DNA of 60,931 bases from Saprospiraceae bacterium (GTDB taxonomy: Bacteria; Bacteroidota; Bacteroidia; Chitinophagales; Saprospiraceae), in assembly GCA_022841745.1 (NCBI GenBank), contig JALHQW010000051.1:137-61067 (forward strand), read 5' to 3'. Each line of letters opens with the position of its first letter. Positions within the stretch are counted from its first letter, which is position 1. Shown here piece by piece: positions 1 to 9,300 of this stretch. The translations under genes and the position numbers were made by a program. Below the pieces are notes generated by a model that saw nothing but the letters and a program-made list of their open reading frames with translations, had not been told where the DNA came from and searched no databases.

Positions 1-119
1 GCATCCAGCATCCAGCATCCAGCATCCAGCATCCAGCATCCAGCATCCAGCATCCAGCATCCAGCATCCAGCATCCAGCATCCAGCATCCAGCATCCAGC
101 ATCCAGCATCCAGCATCCA
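1..119. repeat. Heptamer tandem repeat (GCATCCA)17
   Basis: Seventeen perfect copies of the 7-base word GCATCCA run from the first base of the window to 119, so the array probably continues to the left. It lies just past the terminator of the minus-strand OmpA-like gene. A 7-base period would shift the reading frame with each copy-number change, but no reading frame of interest is visible across it. It is the simplest of the short-word repeats that punctuate this window. Confidence 0.95.
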
Positions 120-152
120 AAAAAAATGCCCAGCAACCTCATGTTGCCAGGC
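120..152 (-). terminator. Rho-independent terminator of the OmpA-like gene
   Basis: Read on the minus strand, GCCTGGCAAC (152-143) pairs with GTTGCTGGGC (137-128) around a 5-base loop, with two G-U pairs, and is followed by a run of T (126-120). It sits about 90 bases past the stop codon of the OmpA-like gene and would end the T9SS transcript. Confidence 0.75.
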
Positions 153-240
153 ACCACACGTTTGAATACTCGATTATGGGTCGGGTTTATAGCAGCGAAC
201 CACTCCTAACTTGCAGCTCGAAACTCGCAGCTATTCCGCC

Positions 241-2190
241 TTAGTACCTAACACCTTTTTCCTCCAAACGCGTTATCTTGATTTCTGTGCGTCGGTTTTG
301 CTCGTGCGTGGCGTCGTCGCATTCCACGCCGTTTTCGCAGTGGTTTGTCAGTTGCGTCTCGCCATAGCCCTTTGCAGTCAGGCGGCGTTTGGCGATGCCT
401 TTCGAAATGATGTATTTCACGGCGGCATTGGCCCGCTCCTGCGATAGCCACTCGTTGTACTGGTCAGAGCCACGGGCATCGGTGTGCGAACCCAATTCGA
501 TTTCGAGGGTCGGGTATTGCTTCATCAGCGCAACAACGTGGTCGAGGTCAACGGCTGCATCCTTGCGGATGAAGAACTTGTTGTAGTCGTAGTAAACCTT
601 CTCCAATTCGATGACCGTCCCAACTTCCAGCAAAGGGCTTTCAACTTTGGCAGGTGCGTCAGGATTAAGGTACATGGCAAAGGTCATATCGCCATCGTTG
701 CAGTTGATTTCACCCGTTTTCCAAACCTTTTCCTGCTTGGTAAAACCTGTTTTTTGCACCAATACCTCATACTCGCAATTGCAATCAATCGGGAATTTGA
801 AGCTGCCATCGGCGTTGGTGCTGTACTCCTCCACTTTGTTGGTGCATTTGTTCAATATCCTTACGGTAGAGCCTTGGAGTGGGGAGTCCGTCACCCGATT
901 GCGCACTACGCCCGTGAACGCAACTGCCTTGAACTTTTCGATGGGAACAAGGTATTCTGGCACCGCCAGCATCTCGGTAGAGGTCACGAGTAGGCGCACG
1001 GGTTTGTAGCCTTCCTTGCTCACTTCGATATAGTAGTTCTCGCCCGGCACAACTGGCACTTTTATTTCACAGCTTTTGGCTATAGGGCCTTGCACGGAAA
1101 AACCCTCCGTGTAAAGCACCACGTAGTCTTGTTGGGCATTGTACATGTTTTCCACGCTCCCCCAGGCAGGGCTTTCCGCAGGCCTTATTTGAAGTTCTGC
1201 ATCTGTGATGCGGACGTTGGTGCCCTTTTCAACCACGCAGACGTTTGCCAACTGGGGCCGCACACCTTGGAACTTCCAGCGATAGATGTCGTCTTGTCCC
1301 TTGCCACCGGGCCGGTTGGAGGTCAGGAACCCCTTAAACTCCGTCTTGTCGGTCGTAAAGGCAAAATCGTCGTTTGCCGAGTTGACGGGGGCGGGGAGGC
1401 GCAGCGGTTGGCTGGCTTCCATGCCAATCATGATCACGGAGTAGACGTCCAAGCCACCCATGCCCTGCCTTCCGTCGGAGGAGTAGTAGAGGGTATTGCT
1501 GACCGATACGAAAGGGAAAATCTCATCGCCAGCCGTATTGACGTTCGGGCCAAGGTTGATGGGTGTGCCCCAATTTTCGCCCTCCTTCGTCACAGCGTAG
1601 ATGTCCATTCCGCCATAGCCGCCCGCCCTGTTGGAAGCGAAGTACAGGATGGTACCATCCGCATTCAGGGTGGGGTGGCAGGTCGAGAAGTTGTCGTTGT
1701 TGAAGGGCAAGGCTTGTGCATGCTCCCAGCGTCCGTCTGCCCACTCGGCAGTATAGGTTTTGAGGTCAATCACCCCGACAGTGTTTGGTCCACTGCCGTT
1801 GTTGCGGGAAAAAATCATGGTCTTGCCATCAGGGGTAAAAGTGGGTGCCCCGTCATGGTATTTTTCATTGATTTCACCACGCACCATCTCCGGCATGAAG
1901 AAGCGGCCTTCGACATCTTCTTTTGCAAAATAGAGGTCAGAGTAACGCCCCGTCACCAGGTCTTGGTCACAAACAAAGACCCGTTTGCCGCCCCTTGCCG
2001 AGGTGAACATCACTCCGTTGCTATAAGGAATGGCGCAATAGTCGAGGTATTCCGTATTGAGGTCCTTGGCATTGTCCAGCATATAGTTGCCGTTTGGCGG
2101 AACCTGCAATTTCACGTTATAGGCGCTCTGCGCTCCTGCCCAACCAACGGGCAGCAGCAGCGCAAGGATTATTTTAGATATTAATTTCAT
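241..2190 (-). CDS. OmpA-family outer-membrane protein with PD40 repeats (T9SS-associated)
   Basis: Cell-envelope protein of 649 residues predicted to anchor to peptidoglycan. I chose the ATG at 2190 because it places a signal peptide (MKLISKI... to AQS, residues 1-21) at the N-terminus; an upstream ATG at 2214 would add eight unlikely residues. Residues about 50-280 hold PD40/WD40-like strands of the type xPTFTPDGKTMIF and LYFASNRAGG. About 430-500 form a CarboxypepD_reg-like domain (GSTVRILN...NADGSFKF). Residues about 545-645 are an OmpA C-terminal domain with ELGSHTDARGSDQYN and the closing NRRTEIKI. This order is that of PorE/gliding-associated OmpA proteins that act with PorP/SprF proteins. 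It lies downstream of a PorP/SprF-like gene and a giant adhesin on the same strand, the usual T9SS substrate-anchoring arrangement. Confidence in the family is high; the exact partner is inferred. Confidence 0.9.
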   Translation of the reverse strand: MKLISKIILALLLPVGWAGAQSAYNVKLQVPPNGNYMLDNAKDLNTEYLDYCAIPYSNGVMFTSARGGKRVFVCDQDLVTGRYSDLYFAKEDVEGRFFMPEMVRGEINEKYHDGAPTFTPDGKTMIFSRNNGSGPNTVGVIDLKTYTAEWADGRWEHAQALPFNNDNFSTCHPTLNADGTILYFASNRAGGYGGMDIYAVTKEGENWGTPINLGPNVNTAGDEIFPFVSVSNTLYYSSDGRQGMGGLDVYSVIMIGMEASQPLRLPAPVNSANDDFAFTTDKTEFKGFLTSNRPGGKGQDDIYRWKFQGVRPQLANVCVVEKGTNVRITDAELQIRPAESPAWGSVENMYNAQQDYVVLYTEGFSVQGPIAKSCEIKVPVVPGENYYIEVSKEGYKPVRLLVTSTEMLAVPEYLVPIEKFKAVAFTGVVRNRVTDSPLQGSTVRILNKCTNKVEEYSTNADGSFKFPIDCNCEYEVLVQKTGFTKQEKVWKTGEINCNDGDMTFAMYLNPDAPAKVESPLLEVGTVIELEKVYYDYNKFFIRKDAAVDLDHVVALMKQYPTLEIELGSHTDARGSDQYNEWLSQERANAAVKYIISKGIAKRRLTAKGYGETQLTNHCENGVECDDATHEQNRRTEIKITRLEEKGVRY

Positions 2191-2239
2191 TGATTCATTG
2201 TTGCATTGCTTCATGGTTGCATTGCTTCATGGTTCTATT

Positions 2240-2299
2240 GCTTCATGGTTTCAGTGTTTCATTGTTAAATGAAACTGTGAAGCCATGAAACCATGAAGC
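2240..2299. repeat. Intergenic word-repeat hairpin between the OmpA-like and PorP genes
   Basis: Fourteen-base perfect arms, GCTTCATGGTTTCA (2240-2253) and its complement (2286-2299), lie inside a larger stretch (about 2197-2316) built from variants of the 8-base word GAAGCCAT/GAAACCAT. The right end of the word array abuts the stop codon of the PorP-like gene (2321-2319). No T-run follows, so a role as terminator, attenuator or mRNA stabiliser remains open. Confidence 0.8.
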
Positions 2300-2318
2300 C
2301 ATGAAACCGTGAAGCCAT

Positions 2319-3242
2319 TTAGAAGAACCGCAAGTGGCTCACCTCGCAAGACTTGCACTTGAAGGTGTAGCCCAGCATGATTTCCCAGCTTCCGTTGGTG
2401 ACCTTTCTCAACTCCGACTGCGTGATGTCCACCGCCACGCCAAGCCTCATGCCGTTGTTGAACTCTATGCCCGACAAAGCATCGAAGGAATCGCCAAGGC
2501 GATAACTGCCGCCTACCCAGAAGATTTTCTTGAAGAGCAGGTTGATGTTTGCATCCACATCAACCGGCGCTGCTGGGTTATAGCTGACCATGATAGCGGG
2601 CATCATGTCAATGTTTCTCGTGAGCTGTGTGCTGAACCCCCCCATCAGGTAGGTGGTGCGGGCGTTGTCGGTTCGTTTGCTGCGGTCTATGTAAAGGCCG
2701 CTCTTGAGCAAGCGGGGGATTGAAAGGCCGAAATAATAGTTCTTTCCAAGGAAGTAGGCACCAGCCCCAAAATTGGAGTTGAACAAGGTCTCGTCCCCCT
2801 GCGGGATGCCCGGGTCGTCAGGGTCGGTGGGGTTGGCCAGCGACCAGCGGATGCGCAATTGCTCCAGCCTGCCCGAAATGCCAAGGCTAAGCTTGGCCGT
2901 TTCGCTCAATTTGATGCGGTAGGCATAGCTCATCTCGGCGGCGTTGGTTTTCACCTTCCCGATTTCGTCGGCGGTAATCCCAATGCCCATGCCGTTGCGC
3001 TTGGCGGCGAACGGCGTATGGGCATTCACATGCACCGTTTGTGGCGAACCTTCAATGCCCGCCCATTGGTTGCGGTAGAGCGCAAGGGCGTCAAATGCCC
3101 CTTTTGAACCCGTATAGCCGGGGTTGTAGGCCAGCTTGTTGAACGTAAAATGCGTGAACTGCACGTCACTTTGCGCCAGCGCCCCCCCTGCCAATAAGAG
3201 TAAAACCAAGGATTGGATTAGCTTTCTCATTTTATTTTTCAT
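2319..3242 (-). CDS. PorP/SprF family outer-membrane barrel protein
   Basis: A 307-residue protein with an N-terminal signal peptide (ending at about LAQSD) and the typical PorP/SprF opening: FTHFTFNKLAYNPGYTGSKG followed by LYRNQWAGIEGSPQT. In this family the barrel sits in the outer membrane and helps attach T9SS cargo that ends in a type-B (gliding-associated) C-terminal domain. That fits its place immediately downstream of the giant adhesin that carries such a domain. The length is usual for the family. A second possible start (MRKLIQ) is four codons in; either gives a good signal peptide. The gene is bounded on both sides by word-repeat hairpins, which may set its level separately from its neighbours. 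Confidence 0.92.
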   Translation of the reverse strand: MKNKMRKLIQSLVLLLLAGGALAQSDVQFTHFTFNKLAYNPGYTGSKGAFDALALYRNQWAGIEGSPQTVHVNAHTPFAAKRNGMGIGITADEIGKVKTNAAEMSYAYRIKLSETAKLSLGISGRLEQLRIRWSLANPTDPDDPGIPQGDETLFNSNFGAGAYFLGKNYYFGLSIPRLLKSGLYIDRSKRTDNARTTYLMGGFSTQLTRNIDMMPAIMVSYNPAAPVDVDANINLLFKKIFWVGGSYRLGDSFDALSGIEFNNGMRLGVAVDITQSELRKVTNGSWEIMLGYTFKCKSCEVSHLRFF

Positions 3243-3264
3243 TGATACATTGATATATTGTTAC

Positions 3265-3312
3265 ATGGCTTCACTGTTTCATGGCTATGAAACAATGAAA
3301 CAGTGAAGCCAT
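3265..3312. repeat. Word-repeat hairpin between the giant adhesin and the PorP gene
   Basis: Perfect 18-base arms, ATGGCTTCACTGTTTCAT (3265-3282) and its complement (3295-3312), enclose a 12-base loop. The words are the same ATGGCTTC/TGAAACA family as in the next intergenic gap. The array runs up to the adhesin stop codon (3323-3321). Confidence 0.85.
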
Positions 3313-3320
3313 GAAGCCAT

Positions 3321-6300
3321 TTATCTGGTGATGGTGAAATACCCCTGCAAACACTTATCGCTCTTGCCCTTCTCCAATTGGATGAGGTAGAAATAAGTGC
3401 CCGGGGGGAGGTTGTTCCCCTTGTAGCGGCCATCCCAGTCGTTGGCATAGCCGTCCTTGTCAAAGACCAGGTCGCCCCAGCGGTTGAAGATGCGCACGTT
3501 GTTGTCCTTGTAAGACGTCTCCAGGCACGGCACCTCGAAATTGTCGTTTATGCCGTCGCTATTGGGCGTGATGATGTTCGGTGCGAAGCAATCCTGGTTC
3601 TCGTCGGTGCCGAGCACGTTGAAGCGCACGGTCGCACGGTCGCAGTCGTCAGGGCAGTCTGAGTTGCAGATTTCATAGACCATCATATCTGGGCCGAAGA
3701 AGTTCTTCCTTGGCGTGTAGGTCAACTTGCCGTTCACCAATTCCGCCTTGCCGTTGGCAGGTGCTTCAATGATTCGCAGGTCCCAAGTCTCCACGTTGCC
3801 GGGCACGTCGTTGACGACTACATCGGCATTGCTCAGGGTCTCGTTGAAATTCAGGTCATACACATCGTCTGCTGCCGCAATGCCCGTGAATACGTGCACT
3901 TGGACTGTGGGTGCCTCGAAGGTGCAACCATCAATCGTCAGCGTAGCCACGTACTCGCCAGCCTGTCCCGGCGTTGCCGAAGGCAGAATGGGGTTCGGAA
4001 CGTTGGCGGTAAAGCCCTGCGGCCCGTTCCATTGGTAGGTTGCGCCATCAACATCCGACACTTCAAGTTGCACGAGGTCGCCTCGGCAAGCAGGCGTGCT
4101 GATGTCCGTGGACGACGAGGTCAGCAGTGTTGGGGACGCTGTCAGCGTAACCATTTCAAGGTTGGAAGGTGGCGTGGCACAGTCGCCGTTCGTGGCGATG
4201 ACCGAGTAGATGCCCACGTTGGCCGTTGAAGCGTTGCCGATGAAATAGGTCGGTTCAACCGTCGTGGCCAGCAAGACAGGGCCGTTGCCTGCATCGAAGT
4301 ACCACTGATACTGCATGTCGGCATTCGGTGCTGAGGAACTGTTCAACGTCAGTTGCTGGCCTTCGCAAAGCTGGCTGTCGTTGGCGTTCAATTGCATGGC
4401 CGTGCCGCTAATATTGGTAATAAGCACCAATTCGGTGTTCGATGGCTGCGTCGTGCAATTGCCAGCGGCAACTACTACTGAGTAAGTGCCCGCATCGTCC
4501 ATCGTCACATCGCCCACAAACCAGGTAGGCACATCGGAGGTGCCGAGCAATACCTGGCCATTGCCGTTGTCGAAGTACCATTGGTAAGAGGCACCGGCAT
4601 TTGGCCAAGCCGAGCTGTTCAGCGTCAGCGTCTCGCCCATGCAAAGCTGGTTAGAGGTGGTCGTCAACGTCGGGGGTGTCCCGTTCAGGGTATTGGTCAC
4701 CTCTACGGCCGCTGCGTTCGATGGCTGTGTCGTACAGTTGCCAGCGGCAACCACTACGGTATAGGTGCCCTCGTTGCCGTTGGCAATGTTTGGCACAAAG
4801 AACGTTGGCAAGTTGGTGGTGCCGAGCAATGTATTGATGACGCTGTTGTTGAAATACCATTGGTACTGCACGTTGGTGCCCGGGTAAATCGAACTGTTCA
4901 GCGTCAGCGTTTCGCCCTCGCAGATTTGGGCAGTAGAAGCCGTGAGCGTCGGTGCGCCACTGAGCGCATTCGTTATGCTGATGTCCTGTGCGTTGGACGG
5001 CTGCGTGGAGCAGTTGCCGACCGAGGCTGTCACGGTGTAAATCCCCACATCGTTGGCATCGAAATTATTCACAAAGAACGTTGGGTTGTTTGTGGTGCCG
5101 AGCAATACGTTGGTAGTGCCGTTGTTGAAGTACCAGTTGTAGCTGGCGTTGTTGCTTGGGAAGAAGCTGCTGTTCAATTCAAGCGTCTCTCCTTGGCAGA
5201 GCAAATCGTTCACTACCGTCAGCGATGGTGCCGGGCCAATGTTCGTGGTCACGGTAACGTTCTGGGTGTTGGAGCCAGCCGATAGGCAGTTTCCATTGCC
5301 CGTTACCACGGAATAATTACCAGTGTTGGCGGCGGTCAGGTTTGACAACTGCAGACTCGGCACCGACGTAGTGCTTATAAGGTTGCCATTGAAGTACCAC
5401 TGGTACTGCACGTTGTTGCCGGACAACTGGGTGGTACTGAGTGTGAGCGACTCGCCCTGGCAAAGCACGTTGCCAGAGACGCTGAGGCTTGGGGCCGTGC
5501 CCGCCTGATTGAGCACTATCACCTGCTGGCTACTCGAAGGTTGCGAGGTACAGCCCGAAACGAAGGCCTGCACGGTATAAGTGCCACTGTTCAGCGTCGT
5601 TGTATTGTTGATGTTGAAAATGGGTGTCTGCGTCGTGCCGAGTGATACAGCGTTGCTTGACCCACTTGGGCTGTAGAACCACTCATAAGTTGCACCGCTG
5701 ATGGTCGTGCTGGTCAATTGTAGTGTTTCCCCTTCGCAAAGGTTGTTCGCACTGGCGCTGATGCTCGGTGTTTGCGCCAGCACGTTCGTTACCGTCACTT
5801 GCTGCGGATTGGACTGCGGGGAGGTGCAGCCGTCAATCATCACGGCCACGCTGTACCCGCCGCTGTTGGCCAACGTTGCATTGGGCACACTGAAGGTCGG
5901 CGTACTGGACGTTCCTATCGAACTGCTATTGAAAAACCACCTGTACTGTGCCCCGGTGCCAGCAGAGGGCGTGTTGAGAATAATGGTCTGTGTTTGGCAA
6001 ATTGTCCCATTTGCCACGGAGATGGTAGGAACTTGTGTCGCAGCGGTGCTAACGGCAACGTTGATCAGGCCAGAGGTCTGCGTGGCGCAGCCCGAGGTGC
6101 TGGCCGAAACGAAATAGTTGCCATCGTAGGCGCTGCTCACGTTGTTGATGATGAACGTGGGCGTCGTCGTACTGCCTAAATTGATGGTGGTACTGCCATT
6201 GTCGAAGTACCATTCGTAGCTCACGTTGGTGCCCGGATAGGCCGTTGCATTGAGCTGCAACTGCGAAGCAGCACAGGGTGTATTGTCGTTGGCCGTAATA

Positions 6301-9300
6301 ATAGGTAACTGGTTGATAGATGGGCTGACCGTTACCGATTGTACGTTCGATGGTGGTGAAGTACAGCCGCCCACCTGCGCCACTACAGAATAGTTGCCCG
6401 TGTTGCTTGGTGCAACATCGAAAATGGTGAGTGCCGGAACGGTCGTCGTTCCAAGCGGTGTAACGGTCGTACCATTCGTCAGGAACCACTGGTAAGTAGC
6501 GCCATTCTGAATACCAGATGCACCGAGTCCCAAAATCCCGCCTTGGCAAATTAAGCTACTCGAAACGGTCAGCGTCGGAGTGGTGTTTTGCACGTTGACC
6601 ACATTTAGCGCCACAGAAGGCGATATTGCTGACTCGCAACTTCCCCTCCTCACTTGAACCGAATAATTGCCGTTGTTGGACTGGGTCACGTTGTCGAGTT
6701 GGAAGGTCGGGACTGTTGTCGTTGCAATTAGCGTATTGCCAAAATACCAGCGGTATTCTACGTTCGGGCCGCTTTGCGCAGCAGTAGTAAGACTCACATC
6801 CTCGTCGTTGCAAGGCTGCAAGTCGCTTAGGGTAATGGCTGGCGTTGTTGGGATAGTGGTTACGGTAACGGCGACTGATGCGGGCTGCGAAGGACAGCCC
6901 CTGTCGGTGAAAACCGTGAGCACGTAGTTGCCACTCATGGCGTTGGTCAAGTTTCCAAGCGCCACAGGGAACGGGCCTTGAGCTGGTGCGGAACCTTGGA
7001 AGTTAAATCCGTTTGGGCCGGTCCAGGTATAGGTCACGCCACCTTGCAATGGGGTTGGGTTGTTGGCCGTAAGGCTAACAGGCTCCCCTTCACAAACCGT
7101 TGCGGGTGAACTGAGGTTGCTGATGGTCGCTACTGGTGTACTTGGATTGCAGTCGTAATCCCTCCAATCAGGTATGCCGTCGTTGTCCGAATCAGGGCAT
7201 GGGTTGCCCGCAGGGCATTCATTTTCATCAGCAAGGCCGTCACCATCCGTGTCGAGGTCGTCCACATCAGGAATGCCATCGCCGTCCGTGTCGGTACAAG
7301 GCATGGAGGTTTCGCACTCATAGGAGTCATCAATGCCGTCGTTGTCCCGGTCGAAATCCCGAAAGTCGGGGATACCATCCGCATCCCCATCCGTGCAAGG
7401 CCCATCCACAGGGCACTCGTCCTTGTCGGGGATTCCGTCGTTGTCGGAGTCGAGGTCACGGAAATCAGGCTCACCCTGGCCGTCCGTATTAGGTGGCGTT
7501 GAAGTCGGCGTCAAGTTCGGCGCATTGGCTTGGCCATTGGCATTCACAGTCGGGTTGCCCGTGCCGAGTATGCCATCGTGGTCAGGGTCGGGCTTGCTTG
7601 CCTCTGTAACGTCCCAAATGCCATCGCCGTCCGTATCAAGGTCACGGTAGTCGGGCAGTTGGTCGTTGTCAGTATTGAGTGGGAAAGATGTGGTGTTAAG
7701 GATAGCCCCTGTTGGGTCTATCGTTGCCCGCCCATCTGCATCTACCGTTGGTGTACCGAATCCAATGATGCCATCGTTATCGCCGTCTGGCCTAGTTGCT
7801 TCCGCAACGTCGTTAAGGCCGTCATTGTCGGAATCGAGGTCACGGTAGTCACGCACCCCATCGCCGTCCGTATCAGCTGGCAAGGAGGTCGGGATATTGT
7901 TGCCGGAAGTCGGAATACCCTTGCCGTTAACGGTCGGTGAGCCTGTGCCTGGCATGCCGTTGTTGTCGGGGTCTGAGCCATCTGCCTCTGCTACATCGTT
8001 GATGCCGTCGTTGTCGGTGTCGAGGTCGAGGTAGTCGGGGCGGGAGTCACCGTCCTTATTGGAAGGAGCAGAGGTTGTGCTGAGCGACTGGCCATTTGCA
8101 CCAGCAATGGCTTTGCCGTTGGTGTCCACCACGGGGGTGCCCGTTCCGATGATGGCATTGTTGTCGCCATCGGGGTTGCCGCCTTCTTCCACGTCGTGGA
8201 TGAGGTCGTTGTCAGAATCAAGGTCGTGCCAGTTGCGGATGCCGTCCCCGTCACGGTCGGGTGGGAGCGGGATGGGCTGGCCCGTTACGGCTGGGTCAAT
8301 CACGTTCGCAAGACCATTGCCGTTGACGATAGCTGGGTTGGCTGGGCTGCCAAAGCGACCATTGTTATCAGCATCGCTATTGCCATAGCCTGCTTCCGCA
8401 ATGTCGTTGATGCCGTCGTTGTCGGAGTCGAGGTCGTCGTGGTCGGGTACGCCATCGTTGTCCCAATCAAAGCGGGCATAGGTTTCCACTGCATTGGGGT
8501 CGTTGGGGTTGGAAGCAATGGCGCTGTAGAGGCCGTTCAAGCCGAAGGCTGATGGCTGGCCATCAATCACGCCGTCCCCGTTGAGGTCTGGCTGGTTGTG
8601 CCCTGCCTCAAACAGGTCGGTGATGCCGTCGTTGTCGGAGTCGAGGTCGAGGTGGTCGGGCACCCTGTCGCCGTCAGTGTCGTAGACGGGGTTGAGGTTG
8701 TCGCAAATGCCATCTGCATTTGCATCGGAGCAGTTGTTTGGAATGGCCGGATCGTTTGAGTCACGGTAGTTTTGGATGCCATCAGCATCGGCATCGCCGC
8801 TGGGGTCAAGGGCACCGGGCAGGCAGTTGAAACCGCCCTGCGGGTTGCAGAACTCTTTGCGGTCGGGTACGCCGTCGTTGTCATCGTCTATGTCCACATT
8901 GTCAGTAACACCGTCGCCATCCAAATCTGGGATGGGAGGGATCAGGCAATTGGGCACAACATCTATCACGAAACTGCCGAAGGCTGCACCAGCATATTGG
9001 ACGAAAGTCCAATAGTCCAATATCTTGTTGTCCCCAAAATTCTGTTGATAGACAAAAGGCACGTTGGTAGGTGTAGCTTGTCCGTTCGGGTTGTTGCCAC
9101 TGACGGGGCCGTCCACAAGGGTATGGTCGTAAAAAAACTTGTCGAAGGATGAAGCCTGCACATTGCTGAGCAGCTTAATGTGAACGCCACCCACATTGTT
9201 CTCAATATCAGAGAGCAGGATGTGGGTCTCGCCGTCACGTAGTTCCAGCTTGTATCCGAAAGTAAAGCTGAAGTTGGCGGAAAGCGGGATGCCGAGGCCA

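Noticed and set aside
1090-2184. Long plus-strand frame opposite the OmpA-like gene
   Set aside because: Its product has no motif, while the minus frame has a signal peptide, PD40 and OmpA domains.
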